A stretch of DNA of 64,000 nt from an uncultured Eubacteriales bacterium (GCA_902786855.1 CADAEH010000002.1:124001-188000), one strand, 5' to 3'; positions 53,264-63,110 are shown, counted from the stretch's first letter. Made by a program: numbers and translations. The notes: a model not told the origin generated them from the letters alone.

Positions 53264-55588
53264 TCACCTGATCACAACTTCGATCACTTCCTCGAAGTTC
53301 TCTACAGGAATGAATTCTATGCTCTTTCTTACTGAGCCCGGGATATCTTCAAGATCGGGTACGTTCTCCTTAGGAATGATGATCCTGCGGATCCCCTGTC
53401 TGTATGCAGCCAGAGACTTTTCCTTGAGACCGCCTATTCTCAGCACTTTACCGCGCAGAGTTATCTCACCTGTCATCGCTACGGTCTTATCTGCCTTGCG
53501 GTCAGTAAGAAGCGAGAACAGAGCGCTGCACATTGTAACTCCGGCAGAAGGTCCGTCCTTAGGGACTGCTCCCTCAGGTATGTGGATCTGTATATCATAG
53601 TCCTTGAATATATCCTTGCTGATCTTATATCTCGCAGAGATCGACTTGATGTATCCGAGAGCAGTCTGTGCGGATTCTCTCATAACATCTCCCATCTGAC
53701 CGGTCAGAACGAGTCTTCCTGTCCCCGGCATCTTCACCGTCTCTATCGTAAGAGTAACTCCACCGACAGATGTCCAGGCAAGTCCTGTTGTGACTCCTAC
53801 CTCTGGTTCAAGCGAGCCTATGTCGTCGATAAAGACTCTCTTGCCAATGTATTTATGAAGATTCTTGGATGTGACTATGTTCTTCTTGTTCTTGCCGCTG
53901 ACGATGTTTCTTGCAGCCTTACGGCATGCGTTTCCTATCTCCCTTTCGAGATTACGTACACCTGCTTCTCTTGTGTAATACTCTATTATGTCCTTAACAG
54001 CCGACTCAGATATATTCATCTGAGTCTTCCTGATGCCGTTTTCTTTCATTTTTTTAGGCACCAGATAGTCCATTGCGATTCTGAGTTTCTCTTCAGCTGT
54101 GTAACTTGACAGTTCAATGACCTCCATCCTGTCAAGGAGTGGTCTTGGAATGGTCGCTGTCGTATTTGCTGTAGTGATAAACATCACCTTGGACAGATCG
54201 AAAGGAACCTCAAGATAGTGGTCCGTAAACGTATTGTTCTGTTCCGGATCGAGTACTTCAAGCAACGCAGAAGCAGGATCACCTCTGAAATCGCTTCCTA
54301 TCTTGTCCACCTCATCGAAAAGGAACAGCGGATTGTTCTTTCCGCAGTCTACGATGTTATTTATGACTCTTCCCGGGATGGCTCCGATATAGGTACGCCT
54401 GTGTCCTCTTATCTCTGCCTCATCCCTGACACCGCCAAGTGACATTCTTACGAACTCCCTGCCTGTAGCTCTGGCTATTGAGCGTGCAATGGATGTCTTG
54501 CCTACTCCCGGAGGTCCTACGAGGCAGATGATAGGGCCTTTGTTATCCTTGGTCAGATGCTGAACAGCGAGGTTCTCAAGTATACGCTCTTTTACCTTTT
54601 CAAGCCCATAGTGATCCTCATTGAGTATTCGCTCTGCCCGTTTCAGATTATTGTTGACCTTAGAGGACTCATGCCAAGGCAAATCGAGGATAGTCTCTAT
54701 ATATGTCCTGCTTACATTGGCATCCGGGCTCATAGGATTCATCTTGGCGAACTTATCGATCTCTTTTCTGATCTTGGCATCGACCTTCTCCTCAAGCTTT
54801 AACCCGGTGAGCTTGTCTCTCCATGCACGGGCTTCATCGTCTATGTCTTCGTCTTCACCAAGTTCTTCCTTAATGACCTGAAGTTGCTCTCTGAGATAGT
54901 ATTCCCTCTGGCCACGGTTCATATTCTTGACGACTCTGTTGTTTATTCTCTTGGCTATCGACAGGATATTGTTTTCTCTGCCGATGATGTCTATAAGATG
55001 GCCTACTCTCAGCTTGACTGAATCTATATCCAGAAGTGTCTGCTTGACATCAAAAGGAACATCTATTTCATTGGCAATAATGCTGCACAAAAGTGACGGA
55101 TCGTCTATCCCGTCAATAAGCGAGCGCCCGCCTGAATCATTCTGGCCGCTGAGTTCCATATACTTACTGTAGATCTGTCTCAGCACTCTTATATTGGCCT
55201 GCAGGTTGATGTCCTCGGGGTCATCGTCATAGTCTTCAGCAAAAGAATAGCTGCAGCGCAGCATTTCGCCATCATCGTATATTTCGCTGATCCTGACTCT
55301 GTTTTCAGCCACAACAAGAATGCGGACATAATCGTCATTTCTCTTGACGACCTGTCTCACTTTGATAAGGCAACCTGTCATATAGCAGTCTTCCTGCTGC
55401 GGCTCGTTTACTGTAATATCTCTCTGTGCACTGACAACAAGATACTTATCACCGTTCATCGCACTGTCAACGGCTGCAAGAGACTTGTCTCTGCCCACAT
55501 CAAAACCAACTATTGTGCCCGGGAAGAAAGCCTGACCTCTGAGAGGGATATAAGGTATACCTCTGCCGGCTGTATATTCTTCTGACAT
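53264..55588 (-). CDS. lon: ATP-dependent protease La
   Basis: A 774-residue LonA protease. An N-terminal substrate domain (1-200), a coiled-coil region, the AAA+ module (Walker A GPPGVGKTSIARS, Walker B LFLFDEVDKI) and the C-terminal protease domain with Ser in KDGPSAGVTMCSA near 678 and Lys in GGLKEKSLAAYR near 721. It degrades misfolded and regulatory proteins. It sits in the tig-clpP-clpX-lon-engB quality-control cluster. GAAAGGGAAG precedes the ATG. Confidence 0.97.
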   Translation of the reverse strand: MSEEYTAGRGIPYIPLRGQAFFPGTIVGFDVGRDKSLAAVDSAMNGDKYLVVSAQRDITVNEPQQEDCYMTGCLIKVRQVVKRNDDYVRILVVAENRVRISEIYDDGEMLRCSYSFAEDYDDDPEDINLQANIRVLRQIYSKYMELSGQNDSGGRSLIDGIDDPSLLCSIIANEIDVPFDVKQTLLDIDSVKLRVGHLIDIIGRENNILSIAKRINNRVVKNMNRGQREYYLREQLQVIKEELGEDEDIDDEARAWRDKLTGLKLEEKVDAKIRKEIDKFAKMNPMSPDANVSRTYIETILDLPWHESSKVNNNLKRAERILNEDHYGLEKVKERILENLAVQHLTKDNKGPIICLVGPPGVGKTSIARSIARATGREFVRMSLGGVRDEAEIRGHRRTYIGAIPGRVINNIVDCGKNNPLFLFDEVDKIGSDFRGDPASALLEVLDPEQNNTFTDHYLEVPFDLSKVMFITTANTTATIPRPLLDRMEVIELSSYTAEEKLRIAMDYLVPKKMKENGIRKTQMNISESAVKDIIEYYTREAGVRNLEREIGNACRKAARNIVSGKNKKNIVTSKNLHKYIGKRVFIDDIGSLEPEVGVTTGLAWTSVGGVTLTIETVKMPGTGRLVLTGQMGDVMRESAQTALGYIKSISARYKISKDIFKDYDIQIHIPEGAVPKDGPSAGVTMCSALFSLLTDRKADKTVAMTGEITLRGKVLRIGGLKEKSLAAYRQGIRRIIIPKENVPDLEDIPGSVRKSIEFIPVENFEEVIEVVIR

Positions 55589-55609
55589 ATATTGCTTCCC
55601 TTTCTGCTT

Positions 55610-56938
55610 TTATGCTTCTTTTTCTTTTTTCTCTGTTGACCTGTCGGTCTTTTTGACGCGGCTCACCTCATGCTCCGCATCGCCTGAACCGATCGCTTTT
55701 TTGTCACCCTTGCGAAGGATCACCGGATCGCCACCGTTTCGGACCATATCACCTGTAATGATCACCTTGACCACGTCTTCCTGTGACGGTATCTCATACA
55801 TAAGATCAGTCATAAGACCTTCAAAAATACCTCTGAGTCCTCTTGCGCCAGTGTTAAGCGCGAGTGCTTTCTCAGCTATAGCCTGCACTGCATCTTCATC
55901 TACTTCGAGTTCGACATCGTCCATTGCGAAGAGCGTCTGATACTGCCTGATAAGAGAATTCTTAGGTTCCTTTATGATCCTCACCATGGCCTTTTCCGAA
56001 AGCTCACTGAGTGAAACTGTGACAGGAAGCCTGCCGATCAGTTCAGGGATAAGACCAAATTTCAGAAGATCTTCAGGCTGTACTTTGAGCAGTATATCTT
56101 CGTTAGCAACATCAAGAGTCTGGTCTTCCTGATTGAATCCAATCACTTTACTGCCCAGTCTGACTTTGATTATCTTGTCAAGTCCCGTGAATGCTCCGCC
56201 ACAGATGAACAGCACGTTCTTGGTGTCAAAGTGTATGAATTCCTGGTTAGGGTGTTTGCGTCCGCCCTGCGGAGGTACGTTTGCCACAGTGCCCTCTATT
56301 ATCTTGAGCAGCGCCTGCTGTACACCTTCTCCGCTGACGTCTCTTGTAATTGATGTATTCTCTGATTTGCGCGCTATCTTGTCTATCTCGTCGACATAGA
56401 TGATGCCCTTCTGGGCTCTCTCAAGATTTCCGTCTGCAGCCTGATACAGTCTCAGTAAGATATTTTCTACGTCTTCACCTACGTAACCGGCTTCTGTCAG
56501 AGATGTAGCGTCCACGATGGCAAAAGGCACGTCAAGTATCCTCGCAAGCGTCTGCGCGAGAAGTGTCTTACCGCTTCCTGTAGGGCCGAGCATAAGAATA
56601 TTACTCTTGGAAAGCTCGATTGCTTCCGGATCTCTTACTACATGTGTCTCCAGGTGTCGGATTCTCTTATAATGATTGTAAACTGCTACTGCCAGGCTCC
56701 TTTTGGCTGGATCCTGCTCGATAACATAGTCATCGAGCTCAGCTTTGATCTCCGCCGGCTTCGGAAGCCTGTCGGAACGTTTTCTTCTTCCGTAGGTCTG
56801 GCTTTCCTCTTCTATCATTGATTTTGCCAGATCAACACACTCATTACATATATATACATCGGGTCCGACGACAATTTTGCGTACCTGCGAGTTGGTCTTT
56901 CCGCAAAAAGAGCATCTGATCTCGTTTCTGTCTGCCAT
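55610..56938 (-). CDS. clpX: ClpX unfoldase subunit of ClpXP
   Basis: A 442-residue AAA+ protein with the N-terminal zinc finger [11 protein letters not shown]...CNEC, Walker [14 protein letters not shown] near 113, Walker [13 protein letters not shown], and the sensor-2 [10 protein letters not shown]. The tail after 405 is charged ([15 protein letters not shown]). It feeds tagged proteins into ClpP, encoded 16 bases upstream in the operon. Confidence 0.97.
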   Translation of the reverse strand: MADRNEIRCSFCGKTNSQVRKIVVGPDVYICNECVDLAKSMIEEESQTYGRRKRSDRLPKPAEIKAELDDYVIEQDPAKRSLAVAVYNHYKRIRHLETHVVRDPEAIELSKSNILMLGPTGSGKTLLAQTLARILDVPFAIVDATSLTEAGYVGEDVENILLRLYQAADGNLERAQKGIIYVDEIDKIARKSENTSITRDVSGEGVQQALLKIIEGTVANVPPQGGRKHPNQEFIHFDTKNVLFICGGAFTGLDKIIKVRLGSKVIGFNQEDQTLDVANEDILLKVQPEDLLKFGLIPELIGRLPVTVSLSELSEKAMVRIIKEPKNSLIRQYQTLFAMDDVELEVDEDAVQAIAEKALALNTGARGLRGIFEGLMTDLMYEIPSQEDVVKVIITGDMVRNGGDPVILRKGDKKAIGSGDAEHEVSRVKKTDRSTEKKEKEA

Positions 56939-56954
56939 TTTGACTCCTTTGATA

Positions 56955-57536
56955 TCAGTGTTTGTCTATGACTTTATCTATGAGACCGTATTCTGCCGCT
57001 TCTGCAGCGGACATGTAATTGTCTCTGTCCGTATCTTTTTCTATAACGCTGAGCTTCTGCCCGGTTGCTTCCGAAAGAATCGTATTTAACTTGCTTTTGA
57101 TGCCCAGTATATGATCAGCATTGATTTTGATATCCGATGCCTGTCCCTGGAATCCTCCCAGAGGCTGGTGGATCATGATCTCTGAATTAGGAAGAGCATA
57201 TCTCTTGCCCTTGGTTCCCGCTGCAAGCAGGACGGCTGCCATACTTGCTGCCATTCCGACACATATAGTGCATATATCAGGCTTGATAAAGTTCATGGTG
57301 TCGAATATTGCAAGACCGGCTGTTACCATTCCTCCCGGTGAGTTGATATATATATTGATATCCTTTTCCGGATCCTGTGCCTCTAAGAAGAGCAACTGTG
57401 CTACAACCACACTTGCTGTGTGTTCTGTGATTTCGTCATCAATAAAAATGATTCTGTCCTTAAGCAAACGGGAGTAAATATCGTATGTGCGTTCCCCTTG
57501 TCCTGTCTGTTCGACTACATATGGTACAAATTGCAT
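56955..57536 (-). CDS. clpP: ClpP protease subunit
   Basis: A 193-residue serine peptidase that forms the double-heptamer chamber. The catalytic Ser is in [14 protein letters not shown] near 97, His in [14 protein letters not shown] near 122, and Asp near 171. AAAAGGAGAC precedes the ATG, and right before it lies the long inverted repeat structure at 57559-57646. Confidence 0.97.
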   Translation of the reverse strand: MQFVPYVVEQTGQGERTYDIYSRLLKDRIIFIDDEITEHTASVVVAQLLFLEAQDPEKDINIYINSPGGMVTAGLAIFDTMNFIKPDICTICVGMAASMAAVLLAAGTKGKRYALPNSEIMIHQPLGGFQGQASDIKINADHILGIKSKLNTILSEATGQKLSVIEKDTDRDNYMSAAEAAEYGLIDKVIDKH

Positions 57537-57558
57537 ATCGTTGTCTCCTTTTTATTAA

Positions 57559-57646
57559 TGAGCACTTACCTGTTTTTGCGATGGGTAAAAATGCCGCCCG
57601 TGCGGTATGTTTAGTGCCCCTCGCAGTGCAAACAAGTAAGTGCTCA
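57559..57646 (-). promoter_or_regulatory. Nested stem structure in the tig-clpP spacer (candidate RNA element)
   Basis: TGAGCACTTAC and GTAAGTGCTCA (57559-57569, 57636-57646) pair perfectly over 11 bp and enclose, in register, TGTTT/AAACA (57571-57575, 57630-57634), GCGA/TCGC (57578-57581, 57621-57624) and an apical ATGCCGC/GCGGTAT hairpin (57591-57597, 57602-57608). The whole 146-base spacer thus folds as one rod in RNA. There is no T-run after it, so it is not a simple terminator; it ends 22 bases before the clpP start. It could be a processing site or a translational regulator of clpP. Confidence 0.5.
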
Positions 57647-57682
57647 TATATAACAGAATACTGTTAGTTAATACGGGGGTGT

Positions 57683-59011
57683 TTACTCCTCTGTTTTCTC
57701 CGTTTCTTTTTCTTCTTCCTTCTTCTCTACCTGGACGGCATGCCCAAACAGGAAGTCGATTGCCTTCTTGGTCTGAGCATCATCTCTGAAGTATCCTTCA
57801 GTGTTGTCGCCTGCCATGGTCCTGACCTGATCGACTGTCATTCCGTACTGCTCGCCGAACTCCTTCATCAGTGCTTCGATTTCTTCGGCTGTAGCATCAA
57901 GGCCTTCCTGTCTGATGAGATTCTTAAGGAGAACTCTTGTCTTGACTCTCTTTTCAGCCTCTGGCTTAGCATCCTCTCTTACCTGATCGATAGTAGTGCC
58001 TGTCCACTCCATATACTGCTGAAGTCCAAGGCCCTGACTTGCAAGACTCTGGTTCATATCATAGATCATGTTGTCGAGCTCGTTTCTGATCATAACTTCA
58101 GGAACCTCGATCTCATTAGCATTGTAGAGTGCCTCAAGAGCTCTGTCCTTCATCATGGATTCATCTCTTTCATCAGCATTCTTCTGGAGTTTTTCTCTGA
58201 GATCTGCTTTGTATTCCTCAAGGGTCTCGAACTCACTTACATCACTTGCAAGCTCATCGTCGATCTCAGGCAGAACTTCCTTCTTGACTTCATGGATCTT
58301 GCACTTAAAGAGTGCAGGTCTGCCTGCAAGCTCCTCTGCATGATAGTCACCAGGGAATACAACATTTACTTCTACTTCATCTCCGGCTTCCTTGCCCTCA
58401 AGCTGCTCTTCAAATCCAGGAATGAACTGCCCGCTTCCGAGTTTGAGTTCAAAGTTCTCTGCAGTACCGCCTGCAAAAGTTTCTCCGTCTATGCTTCCCT
58501 CAAAGTCGATGATAACTGTATCACCGTTCTCGGTCTTGCGGCCTTCGACTGCTTCCATTCTTGCCTGGCTCTTCTGAACTCTCTCAAGCTCTTCCTGAAC
58601 TTCCTTATCACCGATCACAGTTGCAAACTTTTCGATCTCGAGTCCCTTATAGTCCTTTACTTCTACTTCAGGAAATACCTGAACTGTACCTGTGATCACG
58701 ACAGGCTCGTCTTTTTTGATCTCAGGGGAATCAATTGAAGGCTGAGCGATGACCTCGATATCCATCTCTTTAACAGCATCATAATAACCATTCTCGAGGA
58801 GACCGTTGAGTGCCTCATCCCAGAAAATATCATGTCCATAGAAATTCTCTATGATCTTTCTCGGAGCTTTACCCTTGCGGAACCCATCGATGGAGAACTT
58901 GCCCCTGTTGGCAAGATATGCCTTGTTTATAGCGTCTTTCCACTCATCGACAGTAAACTCGATGCTGAACTTAACGACTCCGTTTTCCTTTGAAATCTGT
59001 GTTGCCTTCAT
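57683..59011 (-). CDS. tig: Trigger factor
   Basis: The ribosome-bound chaperone and peptidyl-prolyl isomerase. In the 442-residue protein the ribosome-docking signature is GFRKGKAPRKIIENFYG near 44-60, the PPIase domain spans about 150-240 (NGDTVIIDFEGSIDGETF), and the C-terminal helical arms follow to a Glu/Lys-rich end. A good GGAGG site precedes the ATG. It heads the tig-clpP-clpX order. Confidence 0.97.
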   Translation of the reverse strand: MKATQISKENGVVKFSIEFTVDEWKDAINKAYLANRGKFSIDGFRKGKAPRKIIENFYGHDIFWDEALNGLLENGYYDAVKEMDIEVIAQPSIDSPEIKKDEPVVITGTVQVFPEVEVKDYKGLEIEKFATVIGDKEVQEELERVQKSQARMEAVEGRKTENGDTVIIDFEGSIDGETFAGGTAENFELKLGSGQFIPGFEEQLEGKEAGDEVEVNVVFPGDYHAEELAGRPALFKCKIHEVKKEVLPEIDDELASDVSEFETLEEYKADLREKLQKNADERDESMMKDRALEALYNANEIEVPEVMIRNELDNMIYDMNQSLASQGLGLQQYMEWTGTTIDQVREDAKPEAEKRVKTRVLLKNLIRQEGLDATAEEIEALMKEFGEQYGMTVDQVRTMAGDNTEGYFRDDAQTKKAIDFLFGHAVQVEKKEEEKETEKTEE

Positions 59012-59059
59012 TTGAAATAATCCTCCGTTTATAAAAAATTATTAGTTAGTTATCATATA

Positions 59060-59671
59060 TTACTCATATGCTCTCTGGAGCTTGGATCTGTTTTCGATCT
59101 CAAGATCGTATTTGTTCTGAATGAGATTAGAGAGAGCTATGAAATCATCTTCATTGCCGTAATACCATTCCACTTCCAGCTCTGATATCGGAACGTCATA
59201 TCCTTCAGCATGATGGATACTGCCCTCATCAAGTGAGATGCAGCTGATGGAGCGTCCGGTATCGACTTTGAACTGCTTCCTTATATAATCCATTCCTATG
59301 GTCCGGTGCAGTTTTTTGTCACCTGCCGCCTCATACAAGACATCATATGCTTCGCTTGATAAGAAGATGTCGATATCAGGCTGATCAGCGAACCTCTCAT
59401 CATTGACGACAAGGTTGAACTCTTCTCGTCTGTGAAGTCCGTCTTCAACTGTTACGTCCCACTTTATAGTTGCCGTGATCCTGTCATCTTCCTGGCGTAT
59501 CCTGTACGCTATGCCATGCTTTCTGAAATCCATATCAGGCGTATCAAAATAATTTGCCTGCATATGGATCGTCTCCACGGCCTCAATGCCCATCTTATTG
59601 ATCTCAGCATTTTCGACTATCCTGTCGAATACTGACGGGTCTTTCACTGTGTATTTGAATTCTGTTTCCAT
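59060..59671 (-). CDS. CYTH domain protein
   Basis: A 203-residue protein of the CYTH (CyaB-thiamine triphosphatase) tunnel fold. The ExExK signature is METEFKYTV at the very start, and the tunnel Lys/Arg/Glu residues are in HGIAYRIRQEDDRITATIKW and RREEFN. Bacterial members hydrolyse triphosphate or tripolyphosphate; the substrate is not shown. It lies between murI and tig in the same direction. Confidence 0.88.
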   Translation of the reverse strand: METEFKYTVKDPSVFDRIVENAEINKMGIEAVETIHMQANYFDTPDMDFRKHGIAYRIRQEDDRITATIKWDVTVEDGLHRREEFNLVVNDERFADQPDIDIFLSSEAYDVLYEAAGDKKLHRTIGMDYIRKQFKVDTGRSISCISLDEGSIHHAEGYDVPISELEVEWYYGNEDDFIALSNLIQNKYDLEIENRSKLQRAYE

Positions 59672-59744
59672 AAGCGCTCCCGGCTGTGTGTCTTAATTCA
59701 GTGCCTGAGAAAGGCACAGCCTAATGATTGTACTAGAAAACGGA

Positions 59745-60545
59745 TCAATCTTCAAGCTTAACAAATTTTACTCTGAAATCTGTTCCCGCAAACAGATAAT
59801 CAGTCATTGCTATAAAATTCTCCGACAGGTCGCTCGCGTAGTATCTGTCAGTCAGATCAGAGCCGCAGGCCAGCATGTCGTTCCTTTCAAGTATATCCTT
59901 TGCATCCTTGATGACTTCGGCTGATGAGTTATAAAGCCTGATATCCGGATAGAGCTTGTTGAGGTGTTCTGCTATCAGCGGATAGTGTGTGCAGCCGAGT
60001 ATAAGATTTTCAAACTTGTTTTCTTTGACAAAATCGTCCATATAGTGTTTGACCGTCAGCTCCATGATCTTTGTATCGGTGAAACCCTCTTCAACCAAGG
60101 GTACTACAGCCGGACAAGCAAGGCTGTAAACCTCAATACCAGGTTCCATTGCCTTAAGGCTCTTTCCGTATACATCACTGTTTATGGTAGCCTTGGTGGC
60201 GATCACGCCTACTCGTTTGCAGCCGTCGTTCACGACTTTTCTTACAGTCGGCCTTATAACACCGAGGATCGGGAGCTCCGGATATCTTTCTCTCAGAGAA
60301 TCCAATGCCCAGGATGTGACAGTATTACACGCGATGATGATCATCTTGGGATTCTTGCTTACGAGGTAATCTACGATCTGTGTAGCGAATCTCCTGATCG
60401 TATCAGGTGATTTTGAGCCGTACGGTGTTCTAGCCGTATCTCCGTAATATATAACCTTTTCTTCCGGGAGCAGTTTGTGCAGCTCGTAAACGGATGTCAG
60501 TCCGCCCAGTCCGGAATCGAAGAAACCAATAGGTCTGTTGTCCAT
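59745..60545 (-). CDS. murI: Glutamate racemase
   Basis: It makes D-glutamate for peptidoglycan. The 266-residue protein has the N-terminal GFFDSGLGGLTSV with the conserved Asp and Ser, and both catalytic cysteines in IIACNTVTSWAL near 74 and LGCTHYPLIAEHL near 184. It directly follows the beta-CASP hydrolase gene (17 bases). Confidence 0.96.
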   Translation of the reverse strand: MDNRPIGFFDSGLGGLTSVYELHKLLPEEKVIYYGDTARTPYGSKSPDTIRRFATQIVDYLVSKNPKMIIIACNTVTSWALDSLRERYPELPILGVIRPTVRKVVNDGCKRVGVIATKATINSDVYGKSLKAMEPGIEVYSLACPAVVPLVEEGFTDTKIMELTVKHYMDDFVKENKFENLILGCTHYPLIAEHLNKLYPDIRLYNSSAEVIKDAKDILERNDMLACGSDLTDRYYASDLSENFIAMTDYLFAGTDFRVKFVKLED

Positions 60546-60562
60546 AAATTACCCTCTTAATA

Positions 60563-62206
60563 CTATGATCTATATTTCTCTATCAGGTCGGTCAGCTCTT
60601 TTGTGAGCGCCTCAAGATCCTTGTTTGATCCGCCCCTGCTCTTTTCTATCAGGCTCATAAGATCATCGCCTGTTCTGCACAGATCTTCATATACAGCATT
60701 TGCCTTACCTGTGGATTCAGTGATTTTAGTATTCCCATGGCCATAGTCTGCAGATCCCGAAGCAGTTTTTTTGATAACAGGTCTGACCTCAGCCTTATGA
60801 ATGAGATCATTATTGATAAGATCCCACACCTCCCCGCTGTACGGAGCTGTTGCCGGCTTTCCGGTAGCTTTTGCTGCTTCCATTGCCAGATGCTCGGTTA
60901 CGAGGTCTTCGCCGTGATTAATGAATATCCTTACTGAAGGATCGGCTTGCATTATCCATTCCATGAGTTCCTTCTCATCTGCATGGCTGCTGAATGCATC
61001 TATCGTGGCGATTTCAGCACGCACCTGTATATCTTCACCAAAAAGTCTGACTGAATCATCACCGTCAAGAAGCTTCGCTCCGACCGTGCCCGCACACTGA
61101 TATCCTACGAATAGTATTGTGCACTCAGGTCTCCAGAGATTGTGCTTGAGATGGTGTCTTATCCTGCCCGCCTCACACATTCCGGAAGCGGAAATGATGA
61201 CCTTAGGTGTTCTGTCGTCATTTATCATTTTTGATTCATCGCTTGAAACAGACACTTTCAGATCAGGGAAAGTGACTGGGTTTACACCGTTTTTTATCAG
61301 TTCTGTTGCCTCATCATTGTAATAGTCATACATATCAGTGCTATAGATATTAGTTGCTTCTACAGCAAGCGGACTATCTACTACCACAGGGAAACCATCG
61401 TGGTTCTTTATCAGATGTTCTTCCTTTATTATCCTGATATAGTAGAGCAGCTCCTGTGTTCTGCCAACAGCGAATGCAGGTATTACAACATTACCGCCCC
61501 TGTCAAGTGTCCTCTGTATGACCCCTGTAAGAGCGCCTATATAATCAGGATGCTCCGGATGCGTTCTGTCCCCATATGTAGACTCACATACTATGTAGTC
61601 AGCATGAGGAGCCCTTTGCGGATCACGGATGATAGGTTTTGACGGATTTCCGATATCTCCTGAAAACAGGATAGTCCGTTCCTCACCATTCTCATTAAGT
61701 GTGAACAGAACATAAGAGGATCCCAGGAGATGACCTGCATCTGTGAATCTTATAGTTACTCCATCGAACAGTCTGATGTCAGTTTCATATCCGGTTGTAC
61801 TGAAGAGCCTGAGTGTGTTCATAGCATCTTCTGCTGTATACAACGGCTCGACTTCTTCACTTCCCGATCTCTTGCCTTTTCTGTTTTTCCACTGTGCTTC
61901 AAACTCCTGGATATGGGCTGAATCAAGGAGCATTATATTGCACAGCTGTCGTGTCGCTTCTGTTGAATAGATCGGACCTTTATATCCGTTAGCGACAAGG
62001 AAAGGCAGCTTTCCTGTATGGTCAATATGGGCATGAGTCACGACTATTGCATCTATATCGCCCGGAGCAACGGGAATCTCTATATTCTCGAAAATATCTT
62101 CACCCTGCTCCATACCACAGTCTATCAGGATCCTTTTACCTCTAACTTCAAGTAAAGTGCAGGAACCTGTTACCTCGTGTGTGGCACCGATAAACGTTAC
62201 TTTCAT
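60563..62206 (-). CDS. Beta-CASP metallo-beta-lactamase RNA hydrolase
   Basis: A 547-residue MBL-fold protein of the CPSF/RNase-like beta-CASP group. The zinc motif is VVTHAHIDHTGKLPF near 60, later ligands are in FTDAGHLLGSSYV and FSGDIGNPSKPI, and the beta-CASP motifs include ISASGMCEAGRIRHHLKH near 340 and the final FINHGE His near 420. A C-terminal tail of about 100 residues is extra. Relatives are RNA endo/exonucleases. An extended -10 promoter lies upstream. Confidence 0.92.
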   Translation of the reverse strand: MKVTFIGATHEVTGSCTLLEVRGKRILIDCGMEQGEDIFENIEIPVAPGDIDAIVVTHAHIDHTGKLPFLVANGYKGPIYSTEATRQLCNIMLLDSAHIQEFEAQWKNRKGKRSGSEEVEPLYTAEDAMNTLRLFSTTGYETDIRLFDGVTIRFTDAGHLLGSSYVLFTLNENGEERTILFSGDIGNPSKPIIRDPQRAPHADYIVCESTYGDRTHPEHPDYIGALTGVIQRTLDRGGNVVIPAFAVGRTQELLYYIRIIKEEHLIKNHDGFPVVVDSPLAVEATNIYSTDMYDYYNDEATELIKNGVNPVTFPDLKVSVSSDESKMINDDRTPKVIISASGMCEAGRIRHHLKHNLWRPECTILFVGYQCAGTVGAKLLDGDDSVRLFGEDIQVRAEIATIDAFSSHADEKELMEWIMQADPSVRIFINHGEDLVTEHLAMEAAKATGKPATAPYSGEVWDLINNDLIHKAEVRPVIKKTASGSADYGHGNTKITESTGKANAVYEDLCRTGDDLMSLIEKSRGGSNKDLEALTKELTDLIEKYRS

Positions 62207-62265
62207 ATTCCGACCTCCGTCGATAGAAATTGAGTAACAAATAGTTAACCATAAATCGACACGTT

Positions 62266-62274
62266 ATTATAGCA
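62266..62274 (-). promoter_or_regulatory. Extended -10 promoter of the beta-CASP gene
   Basis: TGC-TATAAT on the minus strand (TATAAT at 62266-62271), 60 bases before the start codon; no clear -35. Confidence 0.45.
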
Positions 62275-62349
62275 CGAAATGATGCGTATTACTTATAATT
62301 CACTGTAAAATTCACAGCAAAACCACAAACTGAAAATTTTTAAAAATTA

Positions 62350-62376
62350 TTAGCACTCAGTATTGACGAGTGCTAA
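62350..62376 (+). promoter_or_regulatory. CIRCE operator of the Hsp20 gene
   Basis: TTAGCACTC-N9-GAGTGCTAA is a perfect match to the CIRCE consensus bound by the heat-shock repressor HrcA. It covers the -35 box of the promoter at 62363-62391. Confidence 0.95.
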
Positions 62377-62391
62377 CAAATGTGCTATAAC
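62363..62391 (+). promoter_or_regulatory. Promoter of the Hsp20 gene
   Basis: TTGACG (62363-62368), 17 bases and TATAAC (62386-62391). The -35 lies inside CIRCE, so HrcA binding should block RNA polymerase. Confidence 0.8.
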
Positions 62392-62461
62392 ATAGTTGTC
62401 CGCAAGACAATCGGACATCAACAAAGTTTAAAATATCATTTACATATAAGGAGGCAATACT

Positions 62462-62911
62462 ATGTTCTATCCAACACTTTTTAAAGATGATTTGTTTGAT
62501 GATTTCTTCAACTTCCCTTCATTCAGAGATATGGACCGCATCGACCGTAAGCTCTACGGAAAGCATGCAAACGGACTTATGAAGACTGATGTCCATGAGA
62601 ACGAAGGAAACTATGAACTTGATATCGATCTCCCTGGATTCAAGAAAGATGAGATCACACTGACACTTGACAATGGATATCTGGTAGTCGGAGCTGTTAA
62701 AGCTGTCAATGAAGATGAGAAAGACTCTAGAGGTAAGCTCCTGCGTCAGGAGAGATTCTCCGGTGCTATGCAGCGCAGCTTCTATGTAGGCGAAGCTATT
62801 CAGGAAACTGATGTCAAAGCTAAATTTGAAGACGGCGTTCTCAGACTCACCTTCCCTAAGGAAAAAGAGCCTGAGATCCCTGAAAAGAAGACCATCATGA
62901 TCGAAGGTTGA
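62462..62911 (+). CDS. Hsp20/alpha-crystallin small heat-shock protein
   Basis: A 149-residue holdase chaperone. The N-terminal arm (1-40) is followed by the alpha-crystallin domain (about 42-135, MKTDVHENEGNYELDIDLPG, ITLTLDNGYLVV, DGVLRLTFPK) and a short tail with IPEKKTIMIEG. GGAGGC precedes the ATG. Control by CIRCE/HrcA is strongly supported by the operator upstream. Confidence 0.95.
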   Translation: MFYPTLFKDDLFDDFFNFPSFRDMDRIDRKLYGKHANGLMKTDVHENEGNYELDIDLPGFKKDEITLTLDNGYLVVGAVKAVNEDEKDSRGKLLRQERFSGAMQRSFYVGEAIQETDVKAKFEDGVLRLTFPKEKEPEIPEKKTIMIEG

Positions 62912-62956
62912 TCGTTTTAATCATCGATCCTTATTATAACCAACATCTTTCCTTTC

Positions 62957-62993
62957 AAAAATATCCTCCGGATGAGATCCGGAGGATATTTTC
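62957..62993. terminator. Bidirectional terminator after the Hsp20 gene
   Basis: A perfect 13-bp stem ATATCCTCCGGAT/ATCCGGAGGATAT with a 3-base loop and T-runs on both strands; it also ends the convergent ABC ATPase gene. Confidence 0.88.
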
Positions 62994-63017
62994 TATTACC
63001 TTTGAGGAGGTAAAAAT

Positions 63018-63110
63018 ATGAAGAAACTATTTCAGATACTGACTGATCTTACTGACAGATCGCAAGTTCAGTGTCTTTGTCGAATATGTGCAGCTTTTCT
63101 GTATCGATAG
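63018..63110 (+). CDS. Possible 30-residue small ORF with strong ribosome site
   Basis: An ATG preceded by TTTGAGGAGGTAAAAAT opens a frame of 30 codons (MKKLFQILTDLTDRSQVQCL at its start) ending in TAG at 63110. The last two thirds lie antisense to the end of the ABC ATPase gene. No promoter was seen and the Hsp20 terminator lies just upstream, so it may be a gene remnant. Confidence 0.25.
   Translation: MKKLFQILTDLTDRSQVQCLCRICAAFLYR

Noticed and set aside
57740-58738. Long open frame of 332 codons on the plus strand opposite tig
   Set aside because: It is the antisense shadow of the trigger factor gene; no ribosome site, Cys/Leu/Ser-rich sequence with no protein-like domain.
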